From Wurfbainia villosa (Eukaryota; Streptophyta; Magnoliopsida; Zingiberales; Zingiberaceae), in assembly GCA_025175895.1 (NCBI GenBank), contig CM046001.1, positions 53,691,719 to 53,755,718 of the forward strand: DNA of 64,000 nucleotides, given 5' to 3'. This document shows, in pieces, positions 22,069-34,136 of the stretch; the first letter of the stretch is position 1; every line of letters begins with the position of its first letter. Under the pieces are notes generated by a model. That model did not search any database. It was not told the DNA's origin and saw only the letters and a program-made list of their open reading frames with translations. A program made the translations under genes and the position numbers.

Positions 22069-23340
22069 CAGGTTGTGTTTCGACATAATCGTAAAAATGG
22101 TTTTGCGATAGTCATAATGTATTTCTAGAAATTTTCTAATTTTGGAAATTTAGAAGTATTTATGGAAATTTTTCAATTTTGGAAAGTCTAGAAGTATTTA
22201 TGGAAATCTTCCACTTTTGGAAAGTTGGAAGTATTTATGGAAATTGATATTTTCCATAAATAAAATATTTGATTAGATTCTGGAAATTTGTTTCCTAATT
22301 TAATCATGATTTGATTTGGGAAATCAAATCTTAAAATATTTTATTTCCATAAGTAGTTTTAATGATTTAGGAAATTGGTTTCCTAAATAGATTTTCCATA
22401 ATCAAATAATTCCATGAATAAAATATGTGATTAGATTTGGAAATTTGTTTCTTAATTTAATTATGATTTGATTTGGAGAATCAAATCTTAAACATATTTT
22501 ATTTCCATAAATAGTTATGACATATAAGGAAATTATATACAAGACATAATTGTATGCCATGTAATTGCATTAGATCCATAACATTATGCCATGCGTGTCG
22601 TGACATGTAGATGTATGCCATGTATGCCATGCCATGTAGATAATAGTTATTCGCATGCAAAGAGGATGAGACATAAATACCCTTAAACAATATTAAAGCC
22701 TACACCTTCCATTAATATGGTTAGAACCAGAGTTCCGTTTCTTGTTTGGGTTGTTGGACTCTCTCCAAGCCCGGCTCGAACCCGAACATGTTCAAACCAT
22801 GGAATAGTTTAATACTAATATGGTAAGAGTCAGAGGTCAATCGTTAGCTTTGGTTGTTGGACTCTCTCCAAGCTGGGCTAATTGGTTGAATGCGCTCTAA
22901 CCATATTAAAACTATTTCTCGATTAATGGGTTGGCTTTAACCTGGAGCATCGGCTTGTTGGACTCTTTCCAAGGTTGATGTAAAGGGAGGTGAAGTTGGG
23001 TGTTATGCATATGATGCATACTTGTTAATGTGTTAACAACCCGATGTATGTGTGAACATTAAATTAGTTGATAGCACATTGTGATAGTTGAATATACGTG
23101 ATATGCAATCGGTATAGATGATACCTACCGTCGTAGTTATGAATGGCTTGTTGGACTCTCTCCAAGGTTGTTCATAACTATGATGGATATCAGCCCATTC
23201 GGAGATGGACCTACGATCTCCCGAAGTGATTTTGGGGTTTTTGAAATTCAAAAAATGAATGGGATTTATAAATGTATATTGATGCATTTTAAAAATCATC
23301 TTTCTCATATATGCTCGTTTTGTATTTCTAAAGATTGATC
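22069..23340 (+). other. B1 untranslated leader with AT-rich repeats and four short hairpins
   Basis: About 1.27 kb with no gene. 22100-22520 is AT-rich and built from diverged repeats around TTTCCATAAATA, GGAAATTTGTTTCCTAA and TTTGATTTGG. Further on, the element TTGGA-CTCTC-TCCAA occurs four times (22754, 22857, 22958 and 23151), each a 5-bp stem with a 5-nt loop. Confidence 0.75.
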
Positions 23341-23960
23341 ATGATGTCTTTGAATTTGCGCACTATTTTGGATTCAAACAAACTGACTGGGCCTAACTTC
23401 CTGGACTGGCTTAGAAACCTGAGAATTGTTCTCAAGGTGAAAAGCTTGCAAATGTCCTCGAAGCGCCTCTTCCCGCCCGTCCTAGTGACGATGCAACTCT
23501 GGACCAATTGTTGGCCTATCAGAAACATGTGAGTGATTCTGAACAAATGAGTTGCATCATGCTAGTCGCGATGGAACCCAAGCTACGAAAGCAGCATGAG
23601 CATATGAATGCTCATATCATAGTCCTTCATCTTTGTGAGTTGGTTGATGAGCAAGTGAGATTCGAAAGGTTCGAAGTCTCAAAGCTCCTCTTCACCTCTG
23701 AGATGCTAGAAGGTTCATCTGTGGTACTGCTCAATATGTTGAAGACTGTGGAGTCTTCTGAGAAGCATGAGCAGGGGACGGTGCTATTAGTTGATTCCTC
23801 GAAGAAAGGTTCTAAGAGTAAGTCAAAGGAACAACAGAAGGGGAAGAAGAAAAAGGCTAAAAAGGAAGAACCAGCTTAAAAGGGCACTTGCCATCATTAT
23901 GGCAAGGAAGGCCACTGGCGAAGAAACTGCAAGATTTATCTTGAGTCCATGAAGAAGAAG
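23341..23960 (+). pseudogene. B1 gag remnant
   Basis: Starts at ATG 23341 or 23344 (MMSLNLRTILDSNKLTGPNF). One T is missing near 23437 compared with B4, which shifts the frame; gag continues in the new frame, open from 23508 to a stop at 23877. The C-terminal part is Lys-rich. The zinc knuckle after 23880 reads CX2Y in place of CX2C, so the second Cys is gone. It would package element RNA if intact. Confidence 0.87.
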
Positions 23961-24536
23961 AAGGCATCCGATGCCCCATCCTCTTCAGGTATCTTCGTTA
24001 TTGATTGTCATTCTATTTCCTTAGACACTTGGATATTGGATACTGGGTGTGGCTCACATATATGTAATGACATACAGGGGCTAAGGAATAGAAGAAGACT
24101 TGTCAGAGGGGAGTCAAATTTGCAAGTTGGCAATGGAGCAAAGGTTGCTGCGGTCGCCATCGGAACTTATTTGCTGAAGCTCCCTAGTGGACTAGTCTTA
24201 GAACTGGACAATTGCTATTATGTTCCTTCTCTAATAAAGAACATTGTTTCTATTTCCTGTTTAAATAGAAATGGTTTCCATTTGACGTTTAGTAACAATT
24301 GTTGTTATATAACTTTAAATGGCATACTTTATGGAACTGGAACTTTGAGTAATGGCATTTATACGTTGGACGTATCCAGTGACATTTTCAATATCGAAGC
24401 GAGCAACACGCGTGCTCGAAAGGATAATCAAATAGACTCCTATATGTGGCATTGTCGTCTTGGCCATATAAGCAAGAAACGCATGTCCGAATTACACCGA
24501 TGTGGAATTCTGGAATCGTTTGAATTGGATTCATAG
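23949..24536 (+). pseudogene. B1 protease and pre-integrase region
   Basis: 195 codons open in the gag frame. The protease centre WILDTGCGSH is intact, with DTG at 24039-24047. The pre-integrase zinc region follows with WHCRLGHISKKRM; the later CX2C is reduced to CX2S (TGC to TCC versus B4). It ends at a TAG at 24534, and the integrase continues in the same frame. Confidence 0.88.
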
Positions 24537-24566
24537 GATACATGCGAATCATCCTTAAAAGGCAAG

Positions 24567-25161
24567 ATGACTAAGTTACCTTTTACTGGAAAAGGTGAAC
24601 GAGTGGGAGAGTTACTAGGTCTAATACATACTGATGTATGTGGACCTATGTCAACTCAAGCATTAGGAGGCTATAGCTACTTCATTACCTTCACCGATGA
24701 TCACTCACGGTTTGGGTATGTGTTCTTGATGAAACACAAGTCTGAAGCCTTTGAAAGGTTCAAAGAGTTCAGAAATGAAGTAGAGAAACAACATGACAAG
24801 AGTATTAAAATACTTCGATCGGATCAAGGTGGTGAATACTTGAGTCAGGAGTTTCTTGATTACCTAAGAGACAATGGTATATTGTCTCAATGGACTCCGC
24901 CCTATACACCACACAAAGATAATGGTGTATCCGAGAGGCATAATCGACCTTGTTGGACATGGTCAGTCAATGATGAATCATGCGACTCTTCCCAAGTCCT
25001 TTGGGGCTATGCACTTCATACTTGTTTACTTGTTAAAATGTAATGCCTACCAAGGTAGTCTCAACTACTCCATAGAGATATGGAATGGTAAGAAACCTCA
25101 TGTATCTTACTTGAAGATATGGGGTTGTCCTACTTATGTGAAGCGGTATCAGACGACATAA
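24567..25161 (+). pseudogene. B1 integrase remnant
   Basis: Core motifs LIHTDVCGPMST, TFTDDHSRFGY, LRSDQGGEY and NGVSERHNR give a readable DDE triad. One base is missing near 24948 (AATCGACC versus AATCGAACC in B4), after which the C-terminal part (EIWNGKKPH, LKIWGCP) is read in another frame to 25161. 25162-25466 is degraded linker, still alignable to B4 but with no open frame. Confidence 0.88.
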
Positions 25162-25466
25162 ATTGGATGCTAAGTCCGATAAATGTCTATTTGTTGATAC
25201 CCTAAGGAAACAAGGGGTTACCAATTCTATCATCTTGTGGAACAAAAGGTGTTTGTTTCAAGGCATCTGGTTTCTAGAGAAAGAGTTTCTCTTGCAAGAA
25301 AACAAAGGGGAGTGTCATCGAGCTTGAGGAGGCTCGAGAGACTCAAATAGACATTGATGAGATACGGTGAAGCACAACAAATGACAACTCATAGTGATGA
25401 GCAATCTGGACTATTGTAACACCACATCTTCAGAGATCCGTAGAACACGCAATATTCCCGAGAGAT

Positions 25467-26560
25467 ATGGATTTCGTAAGTGAATCGAACGACGGTTACT
25501 CATTGATGATGAGGAGCCTACCAGCTATGAAGAAGTCCGACAAGTTCAGAAGGGATAAGTGGCTTGGTGCCATGAAGTCGGAAATGGATTCCATGTATGA
25601 AAACCAAGTTTGGAACTTGGTTGACCCACCAAGGGATAAAGCCTATAGGGTGCAAGTGGGTTTTCAAGAAGAAAACCGACATGGATGGTAATGTGATTAC
25701 CTATAAGGCTAGATTGGTGGCGAAAGGATATCGTCAAAAACAAGGTGTTGATTATGACGAAACCTATTCGCCTGTAGCTATGCTTAAATCCATTCGGATG
25801 CTCCTGGCCATAGCGGCTCATTATGATTTTGAGATATAGAAGATGGATGTGAAAACAGCTTTCCTTAATGGAAACCTACTTGAGGATGTGTATATGATAC
25901 AACCTGAGGGTTTCACATCGGTTGATAAAACCAAGGTATGCAAATTGCGACGGTCCATTTATGGATTGAAGCAAGCATCCAGGAGCTGGAATATCCATTT
26001 TGATGAGACAATCAAAAAGTTTGATTTCTCACAAAATCCAGACGAACCTTGTGTGTACAAGAAGGTTAGTGGGAGTGCAGTCGTGTTCCTAGTATTGTAT
26101 GTCGATGACATACTACTTATAGGAAACGATGTTTCAGTCTTACAGTCAGTGAAGGTTTGGTTATCCAAGACATTCTCCATGAAAGACCTGGGAGAAACAA
26201 CCTACATCCTCGGGATTAAGATCTATAGAGATAGATCGAAACGGTTGCTTGGTCTTTCGCAGTCTACATATATAGACCGAGTGCTAAAGAGGTTTAGCAT
26301 GTCGGAATCCAAGAAAGGTTTCTTACCCATCAGGCATGGGGTACACCTTTCAAAGTCTATGTGTCTGCGCACAAAAGACGAGAGGAATTGCATGAGTAAG
26401 ATTCCCTATGCATCCGCAATAGGATCTATCATGTATGTTATGTTATGTACAAGGCCCGATGTATCGTACGCTCTGAGTGTCACGAGCAGATACCAGTCTG
26501 ATCCAGGAATGGATCATTGGGCGGCTGTTAAGACGATCCTTAAATACTTGAGAAGAACTA
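25467..26560 (+). pseudogene. B1 reverse transcriptase remnant
   Basis: The start (ENQVWNLVDPP) is in one frame; a 2-base loss near 25630 moves the rest to another, with a TAG at 25837 just before MDVKTAFLNGN. From 25843 the RT core is open: RSIYGLKQASRSW and the catalytic YVDD at 26098-26109. The catalytic core itself is undamaged. Confidence 0.92.
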
Positions 26561-27000
26561 AGGATGTGTTCCTAATATATGGAGAAGGGTACATGGTGAT
26601 ACGTGGGTATACGGATGCCAGATCCAGACAGACAAGGATGATTCCATGTCTTAGTCTGGGTATGTATTCACCTGGAATGGAGGCGCAATAAGTTGGAAAG
26701 GTTCCAAGCTTGACACTATAGCAGATTCTGCCACTAAGGCAGAATACATTGCAGCTTTGGAAGCAGCAAAGGAAGCAGTTTGGATCAAGAAGTTCATCTC
26801 TGAACTTGATGTGGTCTCATCAATGATCCAAACATGTGCTTTGCCGCTATCATCTTATCAGAGAGATCATCAGTAGGAACGAAATACAAATCGAGAAAAT
26901 TCCCACTGAAAGGAACTTAGCGGATCCCTTGACTAAGGCATTACCTCAAAATAAGTTTGAGGGTCATGTTCGAGCTTATGATATTGGATACCGTAGCGAT
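26561..27000 (+). pseudogene. B1 RNase H remnant with internal deletion
   Basis: Begins in the RT frame (RGYTDA, first Asp), then frameshifts near 26615. Compared with B4, about 100 bp are missing near 26815, including the YCDNNG motif; the junction shares GGT on both sides. The end, DPLTKALP followed by FEGHVRAY, is still recognisable. Confidence 0.86.
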
Positions 27001-27012
27001 TGACATTAGGCC

Positions 27013-27023
27013 AAGTGGGAGTC
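27013..27023 (+). promoter_or_regulatory. B1 polypurine tract
   Basis: AAGTGGGAGTC directly before the 3' LTR start. Confidence 0.88.
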
Positions 27024-29239
27024 TGTTAGTAATATATGAGAGATATCCTAAGGCAATCGCCTTATGTATGAACCATTTATATGATAAATGAAGATTCACT
27101 ATTTGAGTATACATGTTTTATGTATTTGATTGGATCTTAAACTCATTTACTGAATGTCCACGATACGATTCACAACATGAGAGAATTTATGATTGGATCA
27201 CAACTAGTGAGTATCTCTTCATGTGTAATTGTGATGTATCGGAATTATCCCTAGTCGATGAATTGATGAATTTGGACACCATCAATTCTGTCGAGACTAG
27301 CACGAGGTATACTCCTTGGTGTATCCAAGCAGCTGATTCTCACTGGCTGGAGACATAGTGATGTCCGGAGTTAATCGTGGATGCAAGTTATCGTAACTAG
27401 TTCATTGGAGAGACCAGCCGTAAGACTTCATATGGTTCTCTGCATATATATAGATATGTCAATGAAGTTCTTACTGTGGCTTAAGTGCGATGTTCCTTAG
27501 ACTTTCGGTATTCAAGTCATCTTGATCATGGAGACTTATGCTTTGACATCTTAAGCAAACATCTCTAAGGAGATGTGGACCCGGAATGATTGGGTATAAG
27601 TCGAAGTGATCGAAGGTGTTTGAATAGCCTATAAAGGATTCACCACTCTTTGTGAGGAGATGTATACCCATGGCCTCTCGTCGGATTGTTACTAAAGTCT
27701 TTGGCCAAAGCATTACATGTTTAGAGTAAGGTACTCTTCGATACATGTGGAGTAACTAGAATCCGTAGGATGAGGAAATGATACTTGGGCTAGGTGTGAC
27801 GTAGTCAGCCTAGTGGGGACTGACACAATAGACCATGTCCTGAACCAAGTGGGTATAAGATGAGTGAAGGGAATGGGGCACAAATCATTCGAGCTGCTGA
27901 AGGGTTTCAGAAATAGTTCTGGATCAACCGTTGATCTTTTCGGTTAATTCGGGATCATGATGTACTACTAGGTGCCACTCATGATCATTCTATAATTAAT
28001 GGTTAATTATAGACGGCCAACATTAACCGAGAACCTATTTGGTCACACGCACAACGAGCATAATCCGAAGGATTTAAAACGAGCTTGAGAATGGGATTCT
28101 CAGACCGAGAGAAACTAAGTTTGGTTGGACCAAACATAAAGCGAGCATGAAATCATTTTAGTCGCAATGGAAGCGTGGATGGGCCGTGTCTTATGAAGAC
28201 ATAATGGATGAACCAAAATGGTTTGGTTCTAATCCAATGGAGAATAAACCAAAGGGTTTGGTTTATTTTAAACGAATGAACCAAAAGTTGGTTCGGTTTT
28301 TTTTTAACTTAAAATAAACCATCATGGTTTGGTTTATTTTAACTTATCTTAATGGAGCGGGTTAACGGGCCTAATGGTTATGATCCATTAACCATTAAGA
28401 GAATTAGTTCTCTATAAAAGAGGGCTTAAGGGATAATTAAGCCCTAATCCAAGAGCCCTAAACCTAGTTGCCGCCCACCTCTTCTCCTTGGAGTTTTCGA
28501 CGCCAACTCCATTGCCGCCCAGCTCTTGTGCCGCCGTCCAAGTCCTTGCCGGCATCCAAGCTTCAGCTGGTGATCCTCCGGCGACCCTCCGGTGATCTTC
28601 CTAGGCTTCGGTGAAAAGGTGAGCACTTGGCTTCCTTGTTTTGGCCAGCGCCTACTCCTCCACCAAGCTGTCCAGTTTTCTGGACAGCTTCTTCTCCTCT
28701 CGTCGGAGCGTCGTTTGGACGACGGTTAGAGCTCCGACAGCGGATAACTTACCGGGGATTCGATCTCCGGTAATCCTCTGAGGTGGAGGACGAAGGATTC
28801 GTCAATTGGTTGACGAATACCTCTCCGGAGAAGCGAGTTTTGAGAACTCATATTAGGATCCGAATTTGGATTCGGATCGTGATCATCTCTCGATCACGTC
28901 GTCTTCAATACGAGGCTAGTAACCCGTACGAAAACGAAGCTCGTGGCTTAGCGAAGTCATCCCGAGGAACTCAACGTGGATACGGATAGAGACGATTCTA
29001 GCGAGGATCGTTCCGGTTGATGTCGTTCCCGCTACACGTCATACGAAAGGTATAACGTAGATAAATTTCCTTTTATTACAAATTTAAATTTACGGTTATG
29101 TCTACACTTGTTGTAATATGCATGCGTGTGTTGTGTGTGTTGTAATAAATGTAGATTTATTATTTTTATTGCTTCCGCTGTGTTCATGTTTACGAAACAT
29201 GATCGAACACACACACGCCGCGGTGCCGGAAACCCAACA
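27024..29239 (+). mobile_element. B1 3' LTR, 2216 bp
   Basis: Same ends and landmarks as the 5' LTR: TATA at 28413-28419 and a hairpin at 28665-28690. Ends CCCAACA at 29239, followed by the TSD GATCC. Confidence 0.95.
28413..28419 (+). promoter_or_regulatory. TATA box, B1 3' LTR
   Basis: TATAAAA in TCTCTATAAAAGAGGGC. Confidence 0.7.
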
Positions 29240-29367
29240 GATCCGATGATGGAAAATAAAACTCTAGATCCGACGATGGAGATTAAATCTCTAGATCCGA
29301 TGGTTGAGATTAAATCTCTAGATTCGACAGTTGAGATTAGATCCCTAGATCCGATGGTGGAGATTAA
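29240..29367 (+). repeat. 27-bp array, A3 5' LTR, about 5 units
   Basis: Five units of the family-A repeat; the first is split by B1, with its CTAGATCC start at 19831-19838. Confidence 0.82.
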
Positions 29368-29388
29368 AACAAGGCTTAAGCCTAACTC

Positions 29389-29395
29389 TATAAAA
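29389..29395 (+). promoter_or_regulatory. TATA box, A3 5' LTR
   Basis: TATAAAA after the array. B1 now separates it from the upstream half of the U3 region by 9.4 kb. Confidence 0.7.
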
Positions 29396-30186
29396 GGAGG
29401 CATAAGGGTTGGTGGCAAGAGCATTGAAGAGGTAATTAGGGTTTGGGCGGCTAGGGCTTGGAGGCTTGGGCGGCCACACTTTTGGAAGGTTTTTCCTAGG
29501 GTTTTGGCCTGCACCCCTTACCTTCTCTCAACCTTGGCCGATGCCCAACCTCTTCTTCCTCTTCTCCTTGGCCGGTGGAAACAAGGGTTAGGGTGATTCC
29601 TTGGAGCTCTTGGCCGGCGCCCACTTCCTCTTCTATTCTCTTTTTGGCCAGAGGCAAGCATCAAAGTTGGAGCTTGGTGGTCGGTTAAAGGAAGGAGAAG
29701 TTTTTTGTTTTATCATCTTCCTTTGTTCGGAGTGAACAAGGAAAGGAAGTTTGGTGATCTAGGAGACTTCGACTTTTGGAAGATCGTCGCCCACACGACG
29801 TCCAAAAGAAGGAAGAACATACAATAGAAGATCGAGAGGTATAATGCTTGTTTATATTATTTTGTATTATGTCTATAATTGTTTTTCAATTATATGTATG
29901 TTGTATGTTTTGTTATATGGCTAATTTACTTGGACCCTGAATACAAATGCAAAAACTGGCGATCCGTACTTCGTCTATTCCGTGGCTATTCAGAGAATAG
30001 AGGTAGGTTGCTTGAACAACAAGTTTGTTCAAGTGACCACTCTAATCGAATAGCATGATGATGAAATGGTTGCTTGAGTAATCCATCTTTGTCAAGGATA
30101 ATTTTTTTTTATCCGGGGACGTAGACGGGATCACCATGAAATGCTACCGAGTTGAAGTGGGAAACGAAGTTTCCCCTCCCTTCAAG

Positions 30187-30199
30187 TGGTATCAGAGCC
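30187..30199 (+). promoter_or_regulatory. A3 primer binding site
   Basis: TGGTATCAGAGCC two bases after the LTR end. Confidence 0.92.
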
Positions 30200-31001
30200 A
30201 CGGTTTTCGGTTTTGTGTGTTTAGGATTCGGTTACTTTTATGCACTTTTACATATATTATATGTGTCGGATAATAGTAGGATGTGCGTAGGTTAACTTTT
30301 TTGTTGCAGGCATAGGATCCAACTATTTTGGCCATATGTGTGTATATGATTGTATGTGTGTTATTGTATATTTTTTGAATCCTCGGGGTTGACGAGGCTA
30401 GTATTTAATTTTGTAATTAAGTACTGCATTGTTTAGATACACTTTTTATTTTAGTTTACTTTCGATCTAGATTTCATGTACACTCCTTCGTGGAGTATAG
30501 GATCGATGGATGTAAATTAAAATAGTTTTTTTTTCTCGGCTCGGATCTCCGGATGGCATGTACATGGCTTAGGGAGGAGCGGACGAGATGGAGATACTAC
30601 AGGAGGCATATTTGAGAAAAAGCCATAATAGTTGGAAAATATTTTTTTTTTATATTTATTGCTTATTGTTTGATATGCATGTCGTAGGCTAGAAAATTCC
30701 TCAATTTTAAATTACTCAGTGGGAGAGGGATATTTTTATAAATTCACACGGCCTCCATTACGATTTGACATGTGTTGCAAACAAACTTGTGCGTCGGCTC
30801 TGAGTGACTTCCTCCCCATCGGATGAGTTTGTTTGTGGATCACAAAGTCGAATATGGTTAAAATTATTAAGGAGCGTGTGTACTTCCCCATCGGAAGGTA
30901 CATAACCGGAGATAATTACCTTGGTACCGAGTAATGGTGAACACTTAGATAGAAATATAAGTATCCTCCCCATTGGAGTCACTGCTTTTATTTGTAGGGC
31001 C
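30200..31001 (+). other. A3 leader, first part
   Basis: Noncoding leader collinear with A1, carrying the CCCCATCGGA-type repeats near 30815, 30889 and 30968. It is interrupted by A4 after GGGCC (30997-31001) and resumes at 32944. Confidence 0.8.
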
Positions 31002-31905
31002 TGTAGGGATGTATACTGAAAAGTCTACTTTTTGTATGAACATCTTTATTTTGAAATAAGAATCACATGATCATTGTTTGCATATTTTTTTGGTTATGCA
31101 TATTGTCTAATACTTTACATTGTAGATAACATGGTGTGTGGTGTCACACAGGAGATTATGTTATCGGCTCCTTAAAAAGTATAAGTAAAGGCTCACAACC
31201 GAGATGACTTTGGACAAACCATCGGAATGGTTGTAGTGTGATTTGGTATTGGTTTGTCTTGACCATAGAATCACACTAGTGCACTTTGTGTGTATTGAGC
31301 AGGACCGACATAGAGTTGATTCGATTTATTGCTGACTACATAATCGAATTGGACCTCAGATATTATTTAGTACATACTCTTAATCCCGATATAATAATAG
31401 GCACATATACTTAGTATTCATCTCTTTGATTTACCAATGGGCGAGATTTATAGATTAAATCGATAGGCTTGGTAAGTTGGGAGATGATATTATTTATATG
31501 GTGTACCGTTGATTATAGGAGGAAACCATGTCCTATATATTAGGATGATGATGTCCCCTTGAGGAGCTCATAAGATTCATCATGTAAACCCTGCAGGTGG
31601 ACTTGGTCCGGCATGATGAAAAGGTTGAGTGGTACTACTCATGGAGTTATATGTTGATTAATTAATGGTCAGTAAATTAATTAATCGATGGACATTCGAG
31701 ATCTTAAACACGGGGAGAAAATGTACAAATAATATATGGAGCCCATATTATCATATGGGGGTTGGTGAGGTAGATCGATGATGATCCTTTAGTGGATTGG
31801 ATTATCATTAGTGGATCGGACTTTATGTGGGCTTGATCCATGGGTGGCCAAGATCCAACTCCTCCTCATGGTCCCTAATGTAGCCTATTAACACCTCATG
31901 AAGCT

Positions 31906-32037
31906 TAGATCCAATGGATAGAAACAAAACTCTAGATCCATAGGTAGAGATTAAATCTCTAAGATCCGACGGTTGAGATTAAATCTCTAGATCCGACGGT
32001 TGAGATTAAATCCCTAGAACCAATGGTAGAGATTAAA
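31906..32037 (+). repeat. 27-bp array, A4 LTR, about 5 units
   Basis: Same repeat, about five units, one with a 1-bp insertion (CTCTAAGATCC). Confidence 0.8.
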
Positions 32038-32057
32038 AGGTGGCTTATCCCTAACTC

Positions 32058-32064
32058 TATAAAA
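32058..32064 (+). promoter_or_regulatory. TATA box, A4 solo LTR
   Basis: TATAAAA at the conserved place; oriented toward A3 gag, about 1.1 kb upstream of it. Confidence 0.65.
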
Positions 32065-32943
32065 GGATCTTGATGGGTTGGTGTGGAGAGGAATCCAAGG
32101 AGAGCTAGGGTTTTGGGCGGCAAGAGAGGAATCCTAGTTGAGATAGGATTAGGGTTTGGAGGCTTAGGGTTTTGGAGGCTTGGGCGACACCAAATAAGGA
32201 AGTTGTTCCTTTTCTTCTTCTTCCTTCAACTTGGTCGGCATCTAGCAGCCTGTCAAGATCTTTTCCAGCCCTTGGCCAGTGCCCAAAAGGCTCTCCTCTC
32301 TTCTCCTTGAGTGGCGGAAACAAGACTTAGGGGTCTCCCTTGGTGTCTTAGTCGGTTTCCATCATCATCTCCTCCTCCTAGTTGGTCGGCGGCAAGGATT
32401 CCTTTTGTTCCTTGTTGGTTGGTTTTAGGGAGGAGAAGAACATTGTTTCTATTCTTCCTTTTTCTTTGGAAGAGCAAGGAAGGAAGATTTGCGATCTAGG
32501 AGCTTCGACTTTTGGTAGATCGTCGCCCACACGACGTCCGAAAGGAGGAAGGTCATACATTAGAAGATCGAGAGGTATATCGATTCTCTAATTTTTATAT
32601 GTTACATGTTTGTATTTTTTTTCAACTATGTGCATGATATAAATCTGTATATGGATAAATAATACTTGGATCCTGAGCATAAATACAAAAACCGGCGATC
32701 CGGACATCGTCTATTCTGCGGCTACTCGTAGAATAGAGGATGGTCGCTTGAACAATGAGTTTGTTCAAGTGACCTCTCTAAACGAATAGCACGACGATGA
32801 CATGGTTGTTTGGGCAATCCCTTTTGTCTAGGATTAATTTTTTTTAATCCGGGGACATCGAGGGGATCGCCATGAATAAACGACCAAGGTGAAGTAGGAA
32901 GCGAAGTTTCCCCTCTGGACTCGATAAGCAAAAAAACCCTACA

Positions 32944-33184
32944 GGGTCGATGTAGAACCAACTATTAATTTTATTTATCAAAAAGTTAGGTTGACAAGAT
33001 AGTAAAATTAATGGGTAAAACCTCCTCTTACAAATGTGGAATTCGTATACGTCCACACTATCGTGGCATACGATATTCTCGGTATTTTGAGGTGTTGGTT
33101 GATTTTAAAATTTTATTGTTTGAGGAATCAATAATTTTTTGGAATCTAATGTATGGATCTATGTGATTCTTAGGTTTTTTCAAA
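32944..33184 (+). other. A3 leader, second part
   Basis: Leader resumes after A4 and runs to the gag ATG; collinear with 6808-7052 of A1. No gene. Confidence 0.8.
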
Positions 33185-34090
33185 ATGACTTTCAACTCGC
33201 TTGCTGTGATACTGAAAGAAAATAAACTTACTGGACCCAATTATGTTGATTGGAAGAGGAATCTTGACATTGTCTTGACTGCTGAGGAATACAAATATGT
33301 ACTCCTCGAAGAGTGCCCCCCTAAGCCTGTGGATGATTCTAGGGAAAAGGAGAAGGAGAGTTATAAGAAGTGGATTAAGGCCGATGAGATGGCGCGGTGT
33401 TACATTTTGGCATCTATGTCAAATATACTGCAACATCAGCATCAAGCCATGCCCACTCCTTATGACATGATGCTCAATCTCAAAGAACTTTTCGGACACC
33501 AGAATCGGGTTTCTAGGCATGAAGCCATGAGGAACTTGATGACGACCACCATGATCGAGGGAACACCCATGAGGGATCATGTCCTCAAGATGATGACTCA
33601 TTTGAATGAGCTGGAAGTCCTCGGAGCTGAGATCGATGGGGAAACCCAGGTCGATATCATTCTCCAGTCTCTACCTAGGAGTTTTGAGAAGTTTCGCTTA
33701 AAGTACAACATGAACAAGAGGTTGTATTCGTTGGCGGAGCTTCTGACAGAACTCCAGGCCACAGAGGGGCTATTTCGTCAAAGTTCTCAAGCGCAGGCCA
33801 TGGTTGCCCAAAAGGTTTCTACTTCTAAACCGAAAGGCAAGAAGAAGAAGAAACAATCTGGGGCAAAGGTGGCGGGAGGAACTCAGGGAGGAGTGAAGAA
33901 GCCGAAAGGCAAGTGCTTCACTTGCAAGCAGACTGGACACTGGAAGAAGGACTACCCTAACCGGAAGCAGAACAAAGGTATATCTTTTGGTCTAGTCGTT
34001 GAAACATGTTTAGTGGTGTTATCTACTTGCACCTGGTGTGTAGATACGGGATCCACTGATCATGTCTGCAATACTTTGCAGGGGTTCTAG
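33185..34090 (+). pseudogene. A3 gag-protease, best family-A copy (301 codons)
   Basis: Open from ATG 33185 (MTFNSLAVILKENKLTGPNY) through gag, the Lys-rich linker, the zinc knuckle and the protease start to a stop at 34088. The knuckle is CX2CX4HX4Y: the last Cys is replaced by Tyr. The protease triplet DTG at 34043-34051 is intact. About 300 residues is close to the full gag plus protease start in this family. With an altered knuckle and a stop just after the protease centre it is probably not functional. Confidence 0.9.
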
Positions 34091-34136
34091 GAAACCAGAT
34101 GACTGGCTGAGGTAGAGATTACCGTATACTTGGGCG

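Larger units (their letters stand above)
19839..29239 (+). mobile_element. Complete copia element B1, TSD GATCC
   Basis: 9401 bp with two 2216-bp LTRs, flanked by GATCC at 19834-19838 and at 29240-29244. A3 LTR sequence resumes exactly after it. The interior has PBS, a long leader, gag, protease, integrase, RT, RNase H and PPT in copia order, all in degraded frames. By eye the two LTRs differ at about 25-30 sites in the first 1.1 kb, so the insertion is not very recent. Confidence 0.95.
29240..30184 (+). mobile_element. A3 5' LTR, second part
   Basis: Resumes with GATCC and the 27-bp array (to about 29367), then TATA at 29389, and ends CCCTCCCTTCA at 30184. Joined to 18928-19838 it gives an LTR of about 1851 bp. 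Confidence 0.93.
31002..32943 (+). mobile_element. Solo LTR A4 in the A3 leader, TSD GGGCC/GGGTC
   Basis: 1942 bp, starting TGTAGGGATGTATACTG and ending AAACCCTACA. It is flanked by GGGCC (30997-31001) and GGGTC (32944-32948), one base different. No internal domain is present, so it is a product of LTR-LTR recombination. Its 3' end differs from other family-A LTRs (a CTGGACTCGATAAGC tail in place of TTCA). It holds about five 27-bp units and TATA at 32058. Confidence 0.9.
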
